64,000 nt of DNA from Lachnospiraceae bacterium (lineage in GTDB: Bacteria; Bacillota; Clostridia; Lachnospirales; Lachnospiraceae): assembly GCA_015057555.1 (NCBI GenBank), contig SVEC01000001.1, forward strand, positions 62,001 to 126,000. The letters are read 5' to 3'. Positions 25,991 through 32,280 of this stretch are shown here, in pieces; the stretch's first letter is position 1, and each line of letters opens with the position of its first letter. The notes beneath the pieces are model-generated. The model worked only from the letters and a program-made list of their open reading frames with translations. It made no database searches and had not been told where the DNA came from. Made by a program: the position numbers and the translations under genes.

Positions 25991-26102
25991 GAATAAAAAT
26001 GTCATTTGCGTCAAAAATATTCAATATAGAATTGAAAAGTCAGATGAATTGATATATAATAACTATGAATAAAAATGTCGTATGCGTCAAAAATATTCAA
26101 TA
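25991..26102 (+). promoter_or_regulatory. Promoter flanked by two 36-bp direct repeats (ATPase gene)
   Basis: Two 36-base copies (25991-26026 and 26067-26102, two mismatches) beginning GAATAAAAATGTC flank a promoter: TTGAAA at 26032-26037, 17 bases, TATAAT at 26055-26060. Copy one ends 5 bases before -35, and copy two begins about at the transcription start and runs to the ribosome site. This geometry fits an operator pair, possibly for autoregulation, or an RNA-level signal in copy two. Confidence 0.75.
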
Positions 26103-26116
26103 CAAGAGGTGCGAGA

Positions 26117-27370
26117 ATGGATATTAAAAGAGATAAATACTTAGCAGACTTGATTAACAGAATGCACAATGGAATGATAAAGGTTGTAACTGGTATCAGG
26201 AGATGTGGAAAATCATATTTGATTTTTACTATTTTTAAAAGTTACTTAAAAGAACAAGGGGTTGATGAGTCACATATTGTTACTATTGAGTTAGATCAAA
26301 GAAAGGATAAAAAGTATCGAGAACCGGATGAGATTTTGGAGTATATTGAGTCGCGTATTGTTGATGAAGGACAGTATTATATATTATTAGATGAAGTACA
26401 ATTATTGAATGAATTTGAAGAAGTTTTAAACTCATTACTTCACATTAAAAATTTGGATATATATGTAACCGGAAGTAATTCTAAGTTCCTGTCGAAGGAT
26501 GTTATTACTGAGTTCCGTGGAAGAGGGGATGAGATTCATATTTATCCATTAACATTTAAAGAATTCATGCAGGCTTATGAAGGTGATATATATCATGGCT
26601 GGGCAGAATATGTTGTCTATGGTGGTTTGCCGCTCACAGTGACAATGAAAACTGAAGAACAGAAGATTAACTATTTGACAAAACTGTTTGAAGAGACATA
26701 TTTAAAAGATATCATCGAAAGACATCATATAGAAAAAACGCAGGAGTTGGAAGATTTAGTTAACGTATTGGCGTCAGCCATTGGTTCTCTTACCAATGTA
26801 CCGAAGATTGAGGCTACATTTAGAAGTGTAATACAGTCCAAGATTAGTGCAAATACAATTCGGCAATATATAGAATATTTAGAGGATGCCTTTGTTATTA
26901 ATAGAGCTAATCGTTACAATGTTAAAGGTAGAAAGTATATAGGAACACCGCTTAAATATTACTTCGAAGATGTAGGCTTACGGAATGCCAGATTGGGTTT
27001 TAGGCAGGTAGAAGAAACTCATATTATGGAAAATGTAATTTACAATGAATTACGTAGTAGAGGTTATTCTGTAGATGTAGGAGTAGTTGAAAAACGTGTT
27101 AGAAATGAAGAAGGAAAAGAGGAAAGAACGTATTTAGAAATTGATTTTATTGCAAATCTTGGAAGTAAACGATATTACATTCAGTCAGCATTTAGTATGC
27201 CAACAGAAGAAAAACGTATTCAGGAGAAGGCATCTCTTATTAACATAGGAGATTCGTTTAAGAAAATCATTATTGTTAAGGATGTTGTTAATGTAACAAG
27301 AGATGAAGACGGAATTACGACAATGAGTATCTATGATTTTCTTTTAAAGGAAAATAGTTTGGAACTTTAG
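26117..27370 (+). CDS. AAA_14/DUF4143 ATPase
   Basis: A 417-residue ATPase of the family often annotated as ATP-binding protein DUF4143. Walker A is TGIRRCGKS (residues 25-33) and Walker B YYILLDEVQ (near residue 90). TGSNSKFLS and the arginine-rich EFRGRGDEIHIYPLTFKEF follow. The C-terminal DUF4143 part has a nuclease-like core (TYLEIDFIANLGSKRYYIQ). Biological role of the family is poorly known. ATG 26117 after AGAGGTGCG is chosen over the 26075 frame start, which is inside the upstream repeat. It is a single-gene module between two phosphatase-gene fragments, with a paralogue at 29.56 kb. Confidence 0.82.
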   Translation: MDIKRDKYLADLINRMHNGMIKVVTGIRRCGKSYLIFTIFKSYLKEQGVDESHIVTIELDQRKDKKYREPDEILEYIESRIVDEGQYYILLDEVQLLNEFEEVLNSLLHIKNLDIYVTGSNSKFLSKDVITEFRGRGDEIHIYPLTFKEFMQAYEGDIYHGWAEYVVYGGLPLTVTMKTEEQKINYLTKLFEETYLKDIIERHHIEKTQELEDLVNVLASAIGSLTNVPKIEATFRSVIQSKISANTIRQYIEYLEDAFVINRANRYNVKGRKYIGTPLKYYFEDVGLRNARLGFRQVEETHIMENVIYNELRSRGYSVDVGVVEKRVRNEEGKEERTYLEIDFIANLGSKRYYIQSAFSMPTEEKRIQEKASLINIGDSFKKIIIVKDVVNVTRDEDGITTMSIYDFLLKENSLEL

Positions 27371-27431
27371 ATGAGAGAGGTTGGTAAACAAGGATAGAAG
27401 AAATTTTATGAGATAATCAAAAGTGCAGGGA

Positions 27432-27458
27432 TAGATAGGGTTGTGGCGTAGTGTGGAA
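27432..27458 (+). repeat. 27-bp element, copy 2 of 3
   Basis: Identical to 25911-25937 and 29363-29389. The upstream sequence differs here (AAGTGCAGGGA), so only the 27 bases plus the terminator position are shared. Confidence 0.85.
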
Positions 27459-27459
27459 G

Positions 27460-27508
27460 AATAGCATTTCGGCAGTAAAGTGTGTTTATTGCCGAAATGT
27501 TATTTTTG
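27460..27508 (+). terminator. Intrinsic terminator after the first DUF4143 ATPase
   Basis: AATAGCATTTCGGC with continuing AGTAAA pairs with TTTATT and GCCGAAATGTTATT around a GTGTG loop, followed by TTTTG. Confidence 0.85.
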
Positions 27509-27630
27509 TAATGGTAATGGTTTTGTAATGGTATTTCTGAGTCCTGAATATTGGACAATTTAAAGTATATAATCTTAATATAACATTAGACAGGAAGAAT
27601 TATTAATAACGAAAGACGGAGGATGCGGTT

Positions 27631-27855
27631 ATGAAGGATTATTACATTACAGTCACAGGTATGAATCACTATTACGGTTTAGCGCCATTTTCAGTGGGAA
27701 AGGTATTGAAGTGCTATAAAGAACCATCAAATCCCTATGACAATGAGGCAATTGTAGTAAAGCTAAAGGAAGTAGGTAATATATCAGATTTAAGGAGTTA
27801 CAAAAACTATGATAAACATCCTATTCATCTGCCACGGCACTACCTCTGCGAGTAA
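27631..27855 (+). pseudogene. HIRAN-like domain gene truncated at an att-like site
   Basis: A 74-residue frame with a good RBS (GACGGAGG). The first 50 residues (ITVTGMNHYYGLAPF, KEPSNPYDNEAIVVKL) resemble a HIRAN domain, which in other proteins binds 3' DNA ends or occurs in helicases and small stand-alone proteins. The domain stops after VGNISDL, exactly where the copy-B repeat begins. The last 24 codons are the phosphatase 5' region read out of frame. I infer that insertion removed the 3' half of the gene. Confidence 0.6.
27787..27842 (+). repeat. Phosphatase 5'-end repeat, copy B (att-like)
   Basis: A 56-base block from GATTTAAGGAG through the ATG at 27809 to TGCCACGGCACTA. It matches copy D (36689-36744) at 54 of 56 positions. 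It includes a ribosome site and the start of a phosphatase-like frame reading MINILFICHG, then diverges. Both B and D leave the phosphatase sequence at the same base, as expected for a recombination crossover inside or next to TGCCACGGCA. Confidence 0.8.
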
Positions 27856-28020
27856 AACTCGTGTCGGCTGTTAGTTGGGTAAATCAGTGCAAATCGTGGC
27901 GTTGTGAAAAGTGCCTTACTACGGTTTTACTATGGTTCAGCCGATGAAAACTATATATGTACAAATCCCCTTTTAGGGGGTAGTAGAAGGGCACCATACA
28001 GCATTGCAGGTGCCTTTTTT
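27843..28020 (+). other. Non-coding segment with several stems and an intrinsic terminator
   Basis: Between copy B and the Fic gene no convincing gene is seen. The segment has a short hairpin (CGAGT...ACTCG, about 27848-27860), a long-range pairing of TCGGCTG with CAGCCGA spanning about 70 bases, CCCCTTTTAGGGG, and a clear terminator with GGCACC (27990-27995), GGTGCC (28009-28014) and six T. It may be a small RNA carried by the element or the 3' remnant of a lost gene. Confidence 0.45.
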
Positions 28021-28131
28021 GGAATAAAACAGTTTTTGCATTATTCCGTTATTTCAGCAAATGTTGTTCCGATATTGTTGATATTGTTCCGTTAAAGTGG
28101 TATACTATATCTTAGATTGGAGGGATAGTCT

Positions 28132-29022
28132 ATGTTTATGACAGTAAAACAGGCTTCTGAAAAATGGGGCATTTCTGATAGAAGAATCCGAGTTCTTTGC
28201 TCTGAAGGGAAAATTCTGGGTGCGTACCAGGAAGGGCGCGGTTGGAAAATTCCTGTGGACGCAAAGAAGCCTGCCGATGGTCGTTACAAATCAAAGGAGA
28301 GCCTTTTGGCGCAAATCGACCGTAAAAAGATTGAGTTGGATGGCAGAAGACCTTTGACAGCGGGCGAAGTGGCAAGGCTTAATGAGGAGTTTATCGTGGA
28401 ATACACATATAACTCTAATGCCATCGAAGGAAATACACTTACCCTGCGAGAAACAGACTTGGTACTCCGAGGTCTTACGATTGACCAGAAACCATTAAAG
28501 GACCACATGGAGGCAGTCGGTCATAAAGAAGCATTTGATTTTGTGAGTGAACTTGTGAAAGATAATGTTCCGATTAGCGAGAGCATCATCAAACAGATTC
28601 ACTATCTCGTCCTTGCTGATAAGAAAGAAGACCGTGGCGTCTACCGCAGAGTTCCGGTTCGTATTATGGGCGCACAGCATGAACCTGTGCAGCCGTATCT
28701 TATTGAACCGAAGATGGAACAGTTGTTGCGTGATTTTGCTGAAAGCACAGAGCATATCGTAACAAAACTGGCTCGTTTCCATATTGAGTTTGAGGGCATC
28801 CATCCTTTTATTGACGGTAACGGCAGAACCGGAAGACTGCTTGTGAATCTTGAGTTGATGAAAGCAGGGTTTCCGCCTATCGACATTAAGTTTACAGATA
28901 GAATTGCCTACTACAATGCATTTGATGAGTATCATGTAAAACATAATCTTTCCATGATGGAAAATCTGTTTGCAGGATACATCAATGCAAGGTTGGATAT
29001 GTATCTAGATATGCAGGATTAA
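28132..29022 (+). CDS. Fic family protein with N-terminal MerR-like helix-turn-helix
   Basis: A 296-residue Fic protein, likely an AMP transferase acting on protein targets. Residues 4-45 (TVKQASEKWGISDRRIRVLC) form an excisionase/MerR-type DNA-binding domain. SNAIEGN at residues 95-101 is the inhibitory-helix motif that blocks the ATP site within the same chain. HPFIDGNGRTGRLL at residues 224-237 is the complete catalytic motif, with the His and both Arg. RBS GGAGGGATAG. Codon use is clearly richer in G and C than the neighbouring AT-rich genes, which points to recent transfer. It may act as a regulated toxin that represses its own promoter through the HTH. Confidence 0.85.
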   Translation: MFMTVKQASEKWGISDRRIRVLCSEGKILGAYQEGRGWKIPVDAKKPADGRYKSKESLLAQIDRKKIELDGRRPLTAGEVARLNEEFIVEYTYNSNAIEGNTLTLRETDLVLRGLTIDQKPLKDHMEAVGHKEAFDFVSELVKDNVPISESIIKQIHYLVLADKKEDRGVYRRVPVRIMGAQHEPVQPYLIEPKMEQLLRDFAESTEHIVTKLARFHIEFEGIHPFIDGNGRTGRLLVNLELMKAGFPPIDIKFTDRIAYYNAFDEYHVKHNLSMMENLFAGYINARLDMYLDMQD

Positions 29023-29052
29023 CCGACCTGCTTTTGAACAAGGAGGTCACCC

Positions 29053-29172
29053 ATGCCTTTTGAAATAGTAAGAACCCTCGATTTCTACTACGTTTTTACT
29101 ACTACCCACGGCATCAATTTGCCACATTTTGCCCCGTTTCGGATTTCTGTGACAGAGTTTGGTGCAATATAA
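29053..29172 (+). CDS. Possible 39-residue small protein
   Basis: A short frame preceded by an excellent ribosome site (AAGGAGGTCACCC), 30 bases after the Fic stop. The product begins MPFEIVRTLDFYYVFTTTHG and ends with FGAI. No family is recognised. It might be a genuine small partner of the Fic protein or the cut-off 5' end of another gene lost by recombination. The composition resembles the Fic gene. Confidence 0.3.
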   Translation: MPFEIVRTLDFYYVFTTTHGINLPHFAPFRISVTEFGAI

Positions 29173-29242
29173 ATGCTTTGATATCCTCGGCAAATGGGGG
29201 CAAATCAGAGCAAAATATAACATTTTAGGAGGCACTTCAAAT

Positions 29243-29389
29243 ATGATTAAGATACTATTCATCTGCCACGGCAACATCGGTTGTTTGAGGTGAGAAGATA
29301 GGAATATGAAGGGCTTGAGGTGATGGTGTTGGCAATTTATGCCAGGTTTATGCCAGAAAAATTAGATAGGGTTGTGGCGTAGTGTGGAA
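29243..29389 (+). repeat. Phosphatase 5'-end fragment and associated repeat, copy C (att-like)
   Basis: ATG 29243, after TTTAGGAGG, opens a frame reading MIKILFICHGNIG that stops at 29293, nearly the true phosphatase start. The block then follows copy A closely, with two TATGCCA boxes 11 bases apart (29338 and 29349), and ends with the third 27-bp element (29363-29389). Confidence 0.75.
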
Positions 29390-29425
29390 AGCAATCTCAA
29401 CTGCTGAGGCGGTTGGGGTTGCTTT
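29388..29425 (+). terminator. Hairpin after 27-bp element copy 3
   Basis: AAAGCAATCTCAACTGC (29388-29404) pairs, with G-U pairs, with GCGGTTGGGGTTGCTTT (29409-29425). The following T run is short. Confidence 0.65.
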
Positions 29426-29446
29426 ATTGTTATAAAATGAGTATAT

Positions 29447-29543
29447 TTCGGCTAAAATATAATCATAATAAAAATTAGCCGAAATATACTTGATTCTTGT
29501 GTGATATTCGGCTAAAATGTAATCATAATACAAATTAGCCGAA
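29447..29543 (+). promoter_or_regulatory. Two 37-bp palindromic direct repeats before the second DUF4143 ATPase
   Basis: Copies at 29447-29483 and 29507-29543 lie 60 bases apart and differ at two positions. Each begins TTCGGCTAA and ends TTAGCCGAA, so each is itself an inverted repeat with a 19-base centre (…TAATCATAAT…). A TTGATT/TAAAAT promoter with 18-base spacing straddles copy two, and the ribosome site follows directly. The sequence is unrelated to the repeats before the first ATPase, but the arrangement is the same. Confidence 0.75.
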
Positions 29544-29557
29544 AGAGGGTGGAAAGT

Positions 29558-30781
29558 ATGAATTATATAAAAAGAAATTTGGAGAACGTAGTTAGTCAAG
29601 TTACAAAGGAATATCCTGTGGTGTTAGTCACAGGACCAAGACAGGTTGGTAAGACTACTATGCTTCAGAAGTTAATGGAAGGAACAGATAGAGGATATGT
29701 TACCTTGGATGATTTGAATGAAAGAAATATTGCAAAGACTGATCCGGAATTATTTTTGCAGTTGCACAAGCCACCTGTGATGATTGATGAGGTACAATAT
29801 GCACCAGAATTATTTACTTATATAAAAATGCACGTAGATAAATATCATGAGCCAGGTGCATTTTGGCTTACGGGTTCTCAGGTGTTTAAACTAATGCGTG
29901 GAGTACAAGAATCATTAGCAGGAAGAGTAGCTGTGCTGTCGCTTACATCTTTATCTCAGGCAGAAATTTCAGGTGGTGATATGGAACCATTAATAATAGA
30001 TATGGAGGCTTTATCCACTAGAAAGAATGGAAGAAAAGAAGCAGACACAAGAGCTATTTTTGAACGAATCTATAAAGGCTCAATGCCAGTAATTGTAAGT
30101 GGTGCGAATAGTAATAGTCAGATATTTTATAGCAGTTATTTGTCAACTTATATTGAGCGTGATGTAAAGGCGTTGTCGGATGCTATTGATTCACTTAAGT
30201 TTCTTAGATTTATTACAGCAGTAGCAGCAAGGTGTGGTCAAATGCTGAATATGGCAGAGGTTGCTAGAGATGCAGATATAAATCAGACACAGGCAAAGAA
30301 CTGGTTGGGGATTTTGGAAACACTTGGAATTATATTTTATCTTCATCCATATTCCAATAATTTACTAAAACGTCTTGTGAAAACACCTAAATTGTATTTT
30401 TATGATACAGGATTGGTATGTTACCTAACCAAGTGGAGTAGTGCTGAAACTTTAGAGAGTGGTGCTATGAATGGTGCAATTTTAGAAAATTATGTGGTTG
30501 CAGAGATTATGAAAACTTACTTGAATTGTGGAAAGGAACCTTACATTTACTATTATCGAGATAAGGATTCTAAGGAAATAGATATTGTTCTAGAACATGA
30601 TGGGGTTTTGAATCCAATAGAAATTAAGAAAACTTCCAATCCTGGAACAGAGCTGACAAAGGTATTCGGTTTACTGGATAAGTCATCAACACCACGTTCG
30701 AAGGGGGCTGTTATATGTATGAAGCCAGGTCTTAGTGCAATTGATAGAGATAATTATATTGTTCCTGTTTGGATGATATAA
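29558..30781 (+). CDS. AAA_14/DUF4143 ATPase (second)
   Basis: A 407-residue ATPase of the same broad family as the gene at 26.1 kb but from a different subgroup. Walker A GPRQVGKTT is at residues 26-34, VMIDEVQYAP is Walker B, FWLTGSQVFKLM sensor-like, and SYLSTYIERDVKAL precedes the DUF4143 part. The C-terminus shows an endonuclease-like pattern, EIDIVLEHDG then NPIEIKKT, that could be a PD-(D/E)xK core. ATG 29558 follows GAGGGTGGAAAGT; a GTG at 29549 lies inside the ribosome site. Role unknown; it is probably a single-gene cargo module with its own repeat-bearing promoter. Confidence 0.82.
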   Translation: MNYIKRNLENVVSQVTKEYPVVLVTGPRQVGKTTMLQKLMEGTDRGYVTLDDLNERNIAKTDPELFLQLHKPPVMIDEVQYAPELFTYIKMHVDKYHEPGAFWLTGSQVFKLMRGVQESLAGRVAVLSLTSLSQAEISGGDMEPLIIDMEALSTRKNGRKEADTRAIFERIYKGSMPVIVSGANSNSQIFYSSYLSTYIERDVKALSDAIDSLKFLRFITAVAARCGQMLNMAEVARDADINQTQAKNWLGILETLGIIFYLHPYSNNLLKRLVKTPKLYFYDTGLVCYLTKWSSAETLESGAMNGAILENYVVAEIMKTYLNCGKEPYIYYYRDKDSKEIDIVLEHDGVLNPIEIKKTSNPGTELTKVFGLLDKSSTPRSKGAVICMKPGLSAIDRDNYIVPVWMI

Positions 30782-30846
30782 ATGTGAGGTATATAAACAT
30801 AATAAGGAAACATTGTAATGGGGAGAGAAAGTATAAATGAGAACGT

Positions 30847-30875
30847 AAAACCTGCATTTATGTGCAGGTTTTATT
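30847..30875 (+). terminator. Intrinsic terminator after the second DUF4143 ATPase
   Basis: AACCTGCA and TGCAGGTT form an 8-bp stem around TTTATG, followed by TTATTTTG. Confidence 0.75.
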
Positions 30876-31011
30876 TTGTTACATTTTGAGATATGATGTT
30901 AACAAAATAAAATAAAGTCCTTTTTATTGGACACTAAACATGATATAATTATAAAAAATATGCAAAGAAAGAGGTGATGCCAATGAAGTATAGATAAAGG
31001 AGGAAAAAATT

Positions 31012-31587
31012 ATGAGAAATTTTATTGATTACGAAGAAGAGAACTGTATAGGCGTGGAGGAAACTGAAAAGCAAGGGAACCCCGATTCATTTATTCGCTA
31101 TATAGGGGATAGTACAACAAATGTTATGCATGATAAACTGTGTATAAAGGTTAATGAAATACCTGAAAGTGATAGAATTACTTTGAATGAATTGGATAAA
31201 ACCATGAAAATTTGTCATAATTGTCGGAGAAAAATTTATATAAGGAATGCGATAAAGGATGATGAAAATTTTTCTTGGTATTTAGATTTTTTTGATGCCG
31301 CAAATTATGGGACAAGTAGACTAAGAGGTTTTATTTATATGCGGGGAGTAGAATTGTTAAAGATTTCTGATATAGAATTACAGATAAAATATAAGGAAGA
31401 TACTTGGATTGCTGCTTACGTAAAGCGTAACAGATATAAATTGTTTCACAACAGTTATGTTTTTACTTCTAAGTATGATAGACGTATTATACCTGGAAAG
31501 TTTCATGTTCAAAAGAAAGATCCAATGAGACTGACAGACCTGCTTAGATATATAGCGATGTATGATTGGGAAGGCCATTTTTGTTAG
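31012..31587 (+). CDS. Hypothetical protein with Ada-like zinc motif
   Basis: A 191-residue protein with a strong RBS (AAAGGAGG). The segment from about residue 30 to 75 (YIGDSTTNVMHDKLCIKV ... KICHNCRRK) resembles the small zinc modules in which a His and Cys pair up with a CxxC, as in Ada-type metal-binding domains and nuclease tails. The remaining 115 residues are mixed and rich in aromatic and basic residues. No catalytic motif is recognised. It lies upstream of the methyltransferase/helicase pair on the same strand, but a separate promoter region of 100 bases intervenes. Confidence 0.55.
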   Translation: MRNFIDYEEENCIGVEETEKQGNPDSFIRYIGDSTTNVMHDKLCIKVNEIPESDRITLNELDKTMKICHNCRRKIYIRNAIKDDENFSWYLDFFDAANYGTSRLRGFIYMRGVELLKISDIELQIKYKEDTWIAAYVKRNRYKLFHNSYVFTSKYDRRIIPGKFHVQKKDPMRLTDLLRYIAMYDWEGHFC

Positions 31588-31686
31588 AACTGTTATGTTT
31601 TAATTACTTCCACCATTCCCAGTATATTTTCCCCACAAAATGTTATATAATATCCCCATAATAACCCACCAAGGAGGAACACTCGT

Positions 31687-32280
31687 ATGAAACTCACACC
31701 AACCCTAAACTATTACAACGAAAATGCTGAAGAATTCACAGCCAGCACAATAAATGTGGACTTTACAAGCGTTCAGGACAAGTTCTTGAATAAACTCTCT
31801 TCAAGTTCATCTATATTGGATTTCGGTTGTGGAGCAGGGCGTGATACAAAGTATTTCCTTGAGAAAGGTTACATGGTTGAGGCAATAGATGGTTCGGAAG
31901 AACTGTGTAAGCTTGCCAGTGAGTATACTGGAATAGAAGTGAAGCGTATGCTTTTTCAGGAGCTTCATGATGTTGAAAAATACGATGGGATCTGGGCTTG
32001 TTCTTCCATACTGCATCTTCCGTACGAGGAATTGGTGGAAGTAATGAAGAAGATGAAAGTGGCACTTAAGGACACAGGAATCATCTACACATCCTTCAAA
32101 TACGGAAGCTTTGAAGGTGTTAGAAATGGTAGATACTTTATTGATATGACAGAAAAAAGTTTAGAGAAATTGCTTCAGGATGTGGGTGGACTTGCTGTAG
32201 AAGAAATGTGGGTAACATCCGATGTAAGACCGGGGCGAGGTGAAGAAAAATGGTTAAATCTCTTTCTCCGAAAGAAATAG
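31687..32280 (+). CDS. Class I SAM-dependent methyltransferase
   Basis: A 197-residue methyltransferase. Motif I is ILDFGCGAGRDT, motif II the acidic EAIDGSEELC, and later motifs are IWACSSILHLPYEEL and GIIYTSFKYG. It resembles TehB-like small-molecule or protein methyltransferases rather than DNA methylases: no DPPY or NPPF motif and no target-recognition domain. It overlaps the helicase gene by 31 bases, which implies coupled translation and a shared role. RBS AAGGAGG. Confidence 0.82.
   Translation: MKLTPTLNYYNENAEEFTASTINVDFTSVQDKFLNKLSSSSSILDFGCGAGRDTKYFLEKGYMVEAIDGSEELCKLASEYTGIEVKRMLFQELHDVEKYDGIWACSSILHLPYEELVEVMKKMKVALKDTGIIYTSFKYGSFEGVRNGRYFIDMTEKSLEKLLQDVGGLAVEEMWVTSDVRPGRGEEKWLNLFLRKK

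Noticed and set aside
27904-28095. A 63-codon open frame on the plus strand.
   Set aside because: It starts inside the structured segment, runs through the terminator, has no ribosome site and encodes nothing recognisable.
31012-31587. Including the zinc-motif gene as a firm member of the methyltransferase/helicase unit.
   Set aside because: A 100-base gap with promoter-like sequence separates them, so a shared role is only possible, not shown.
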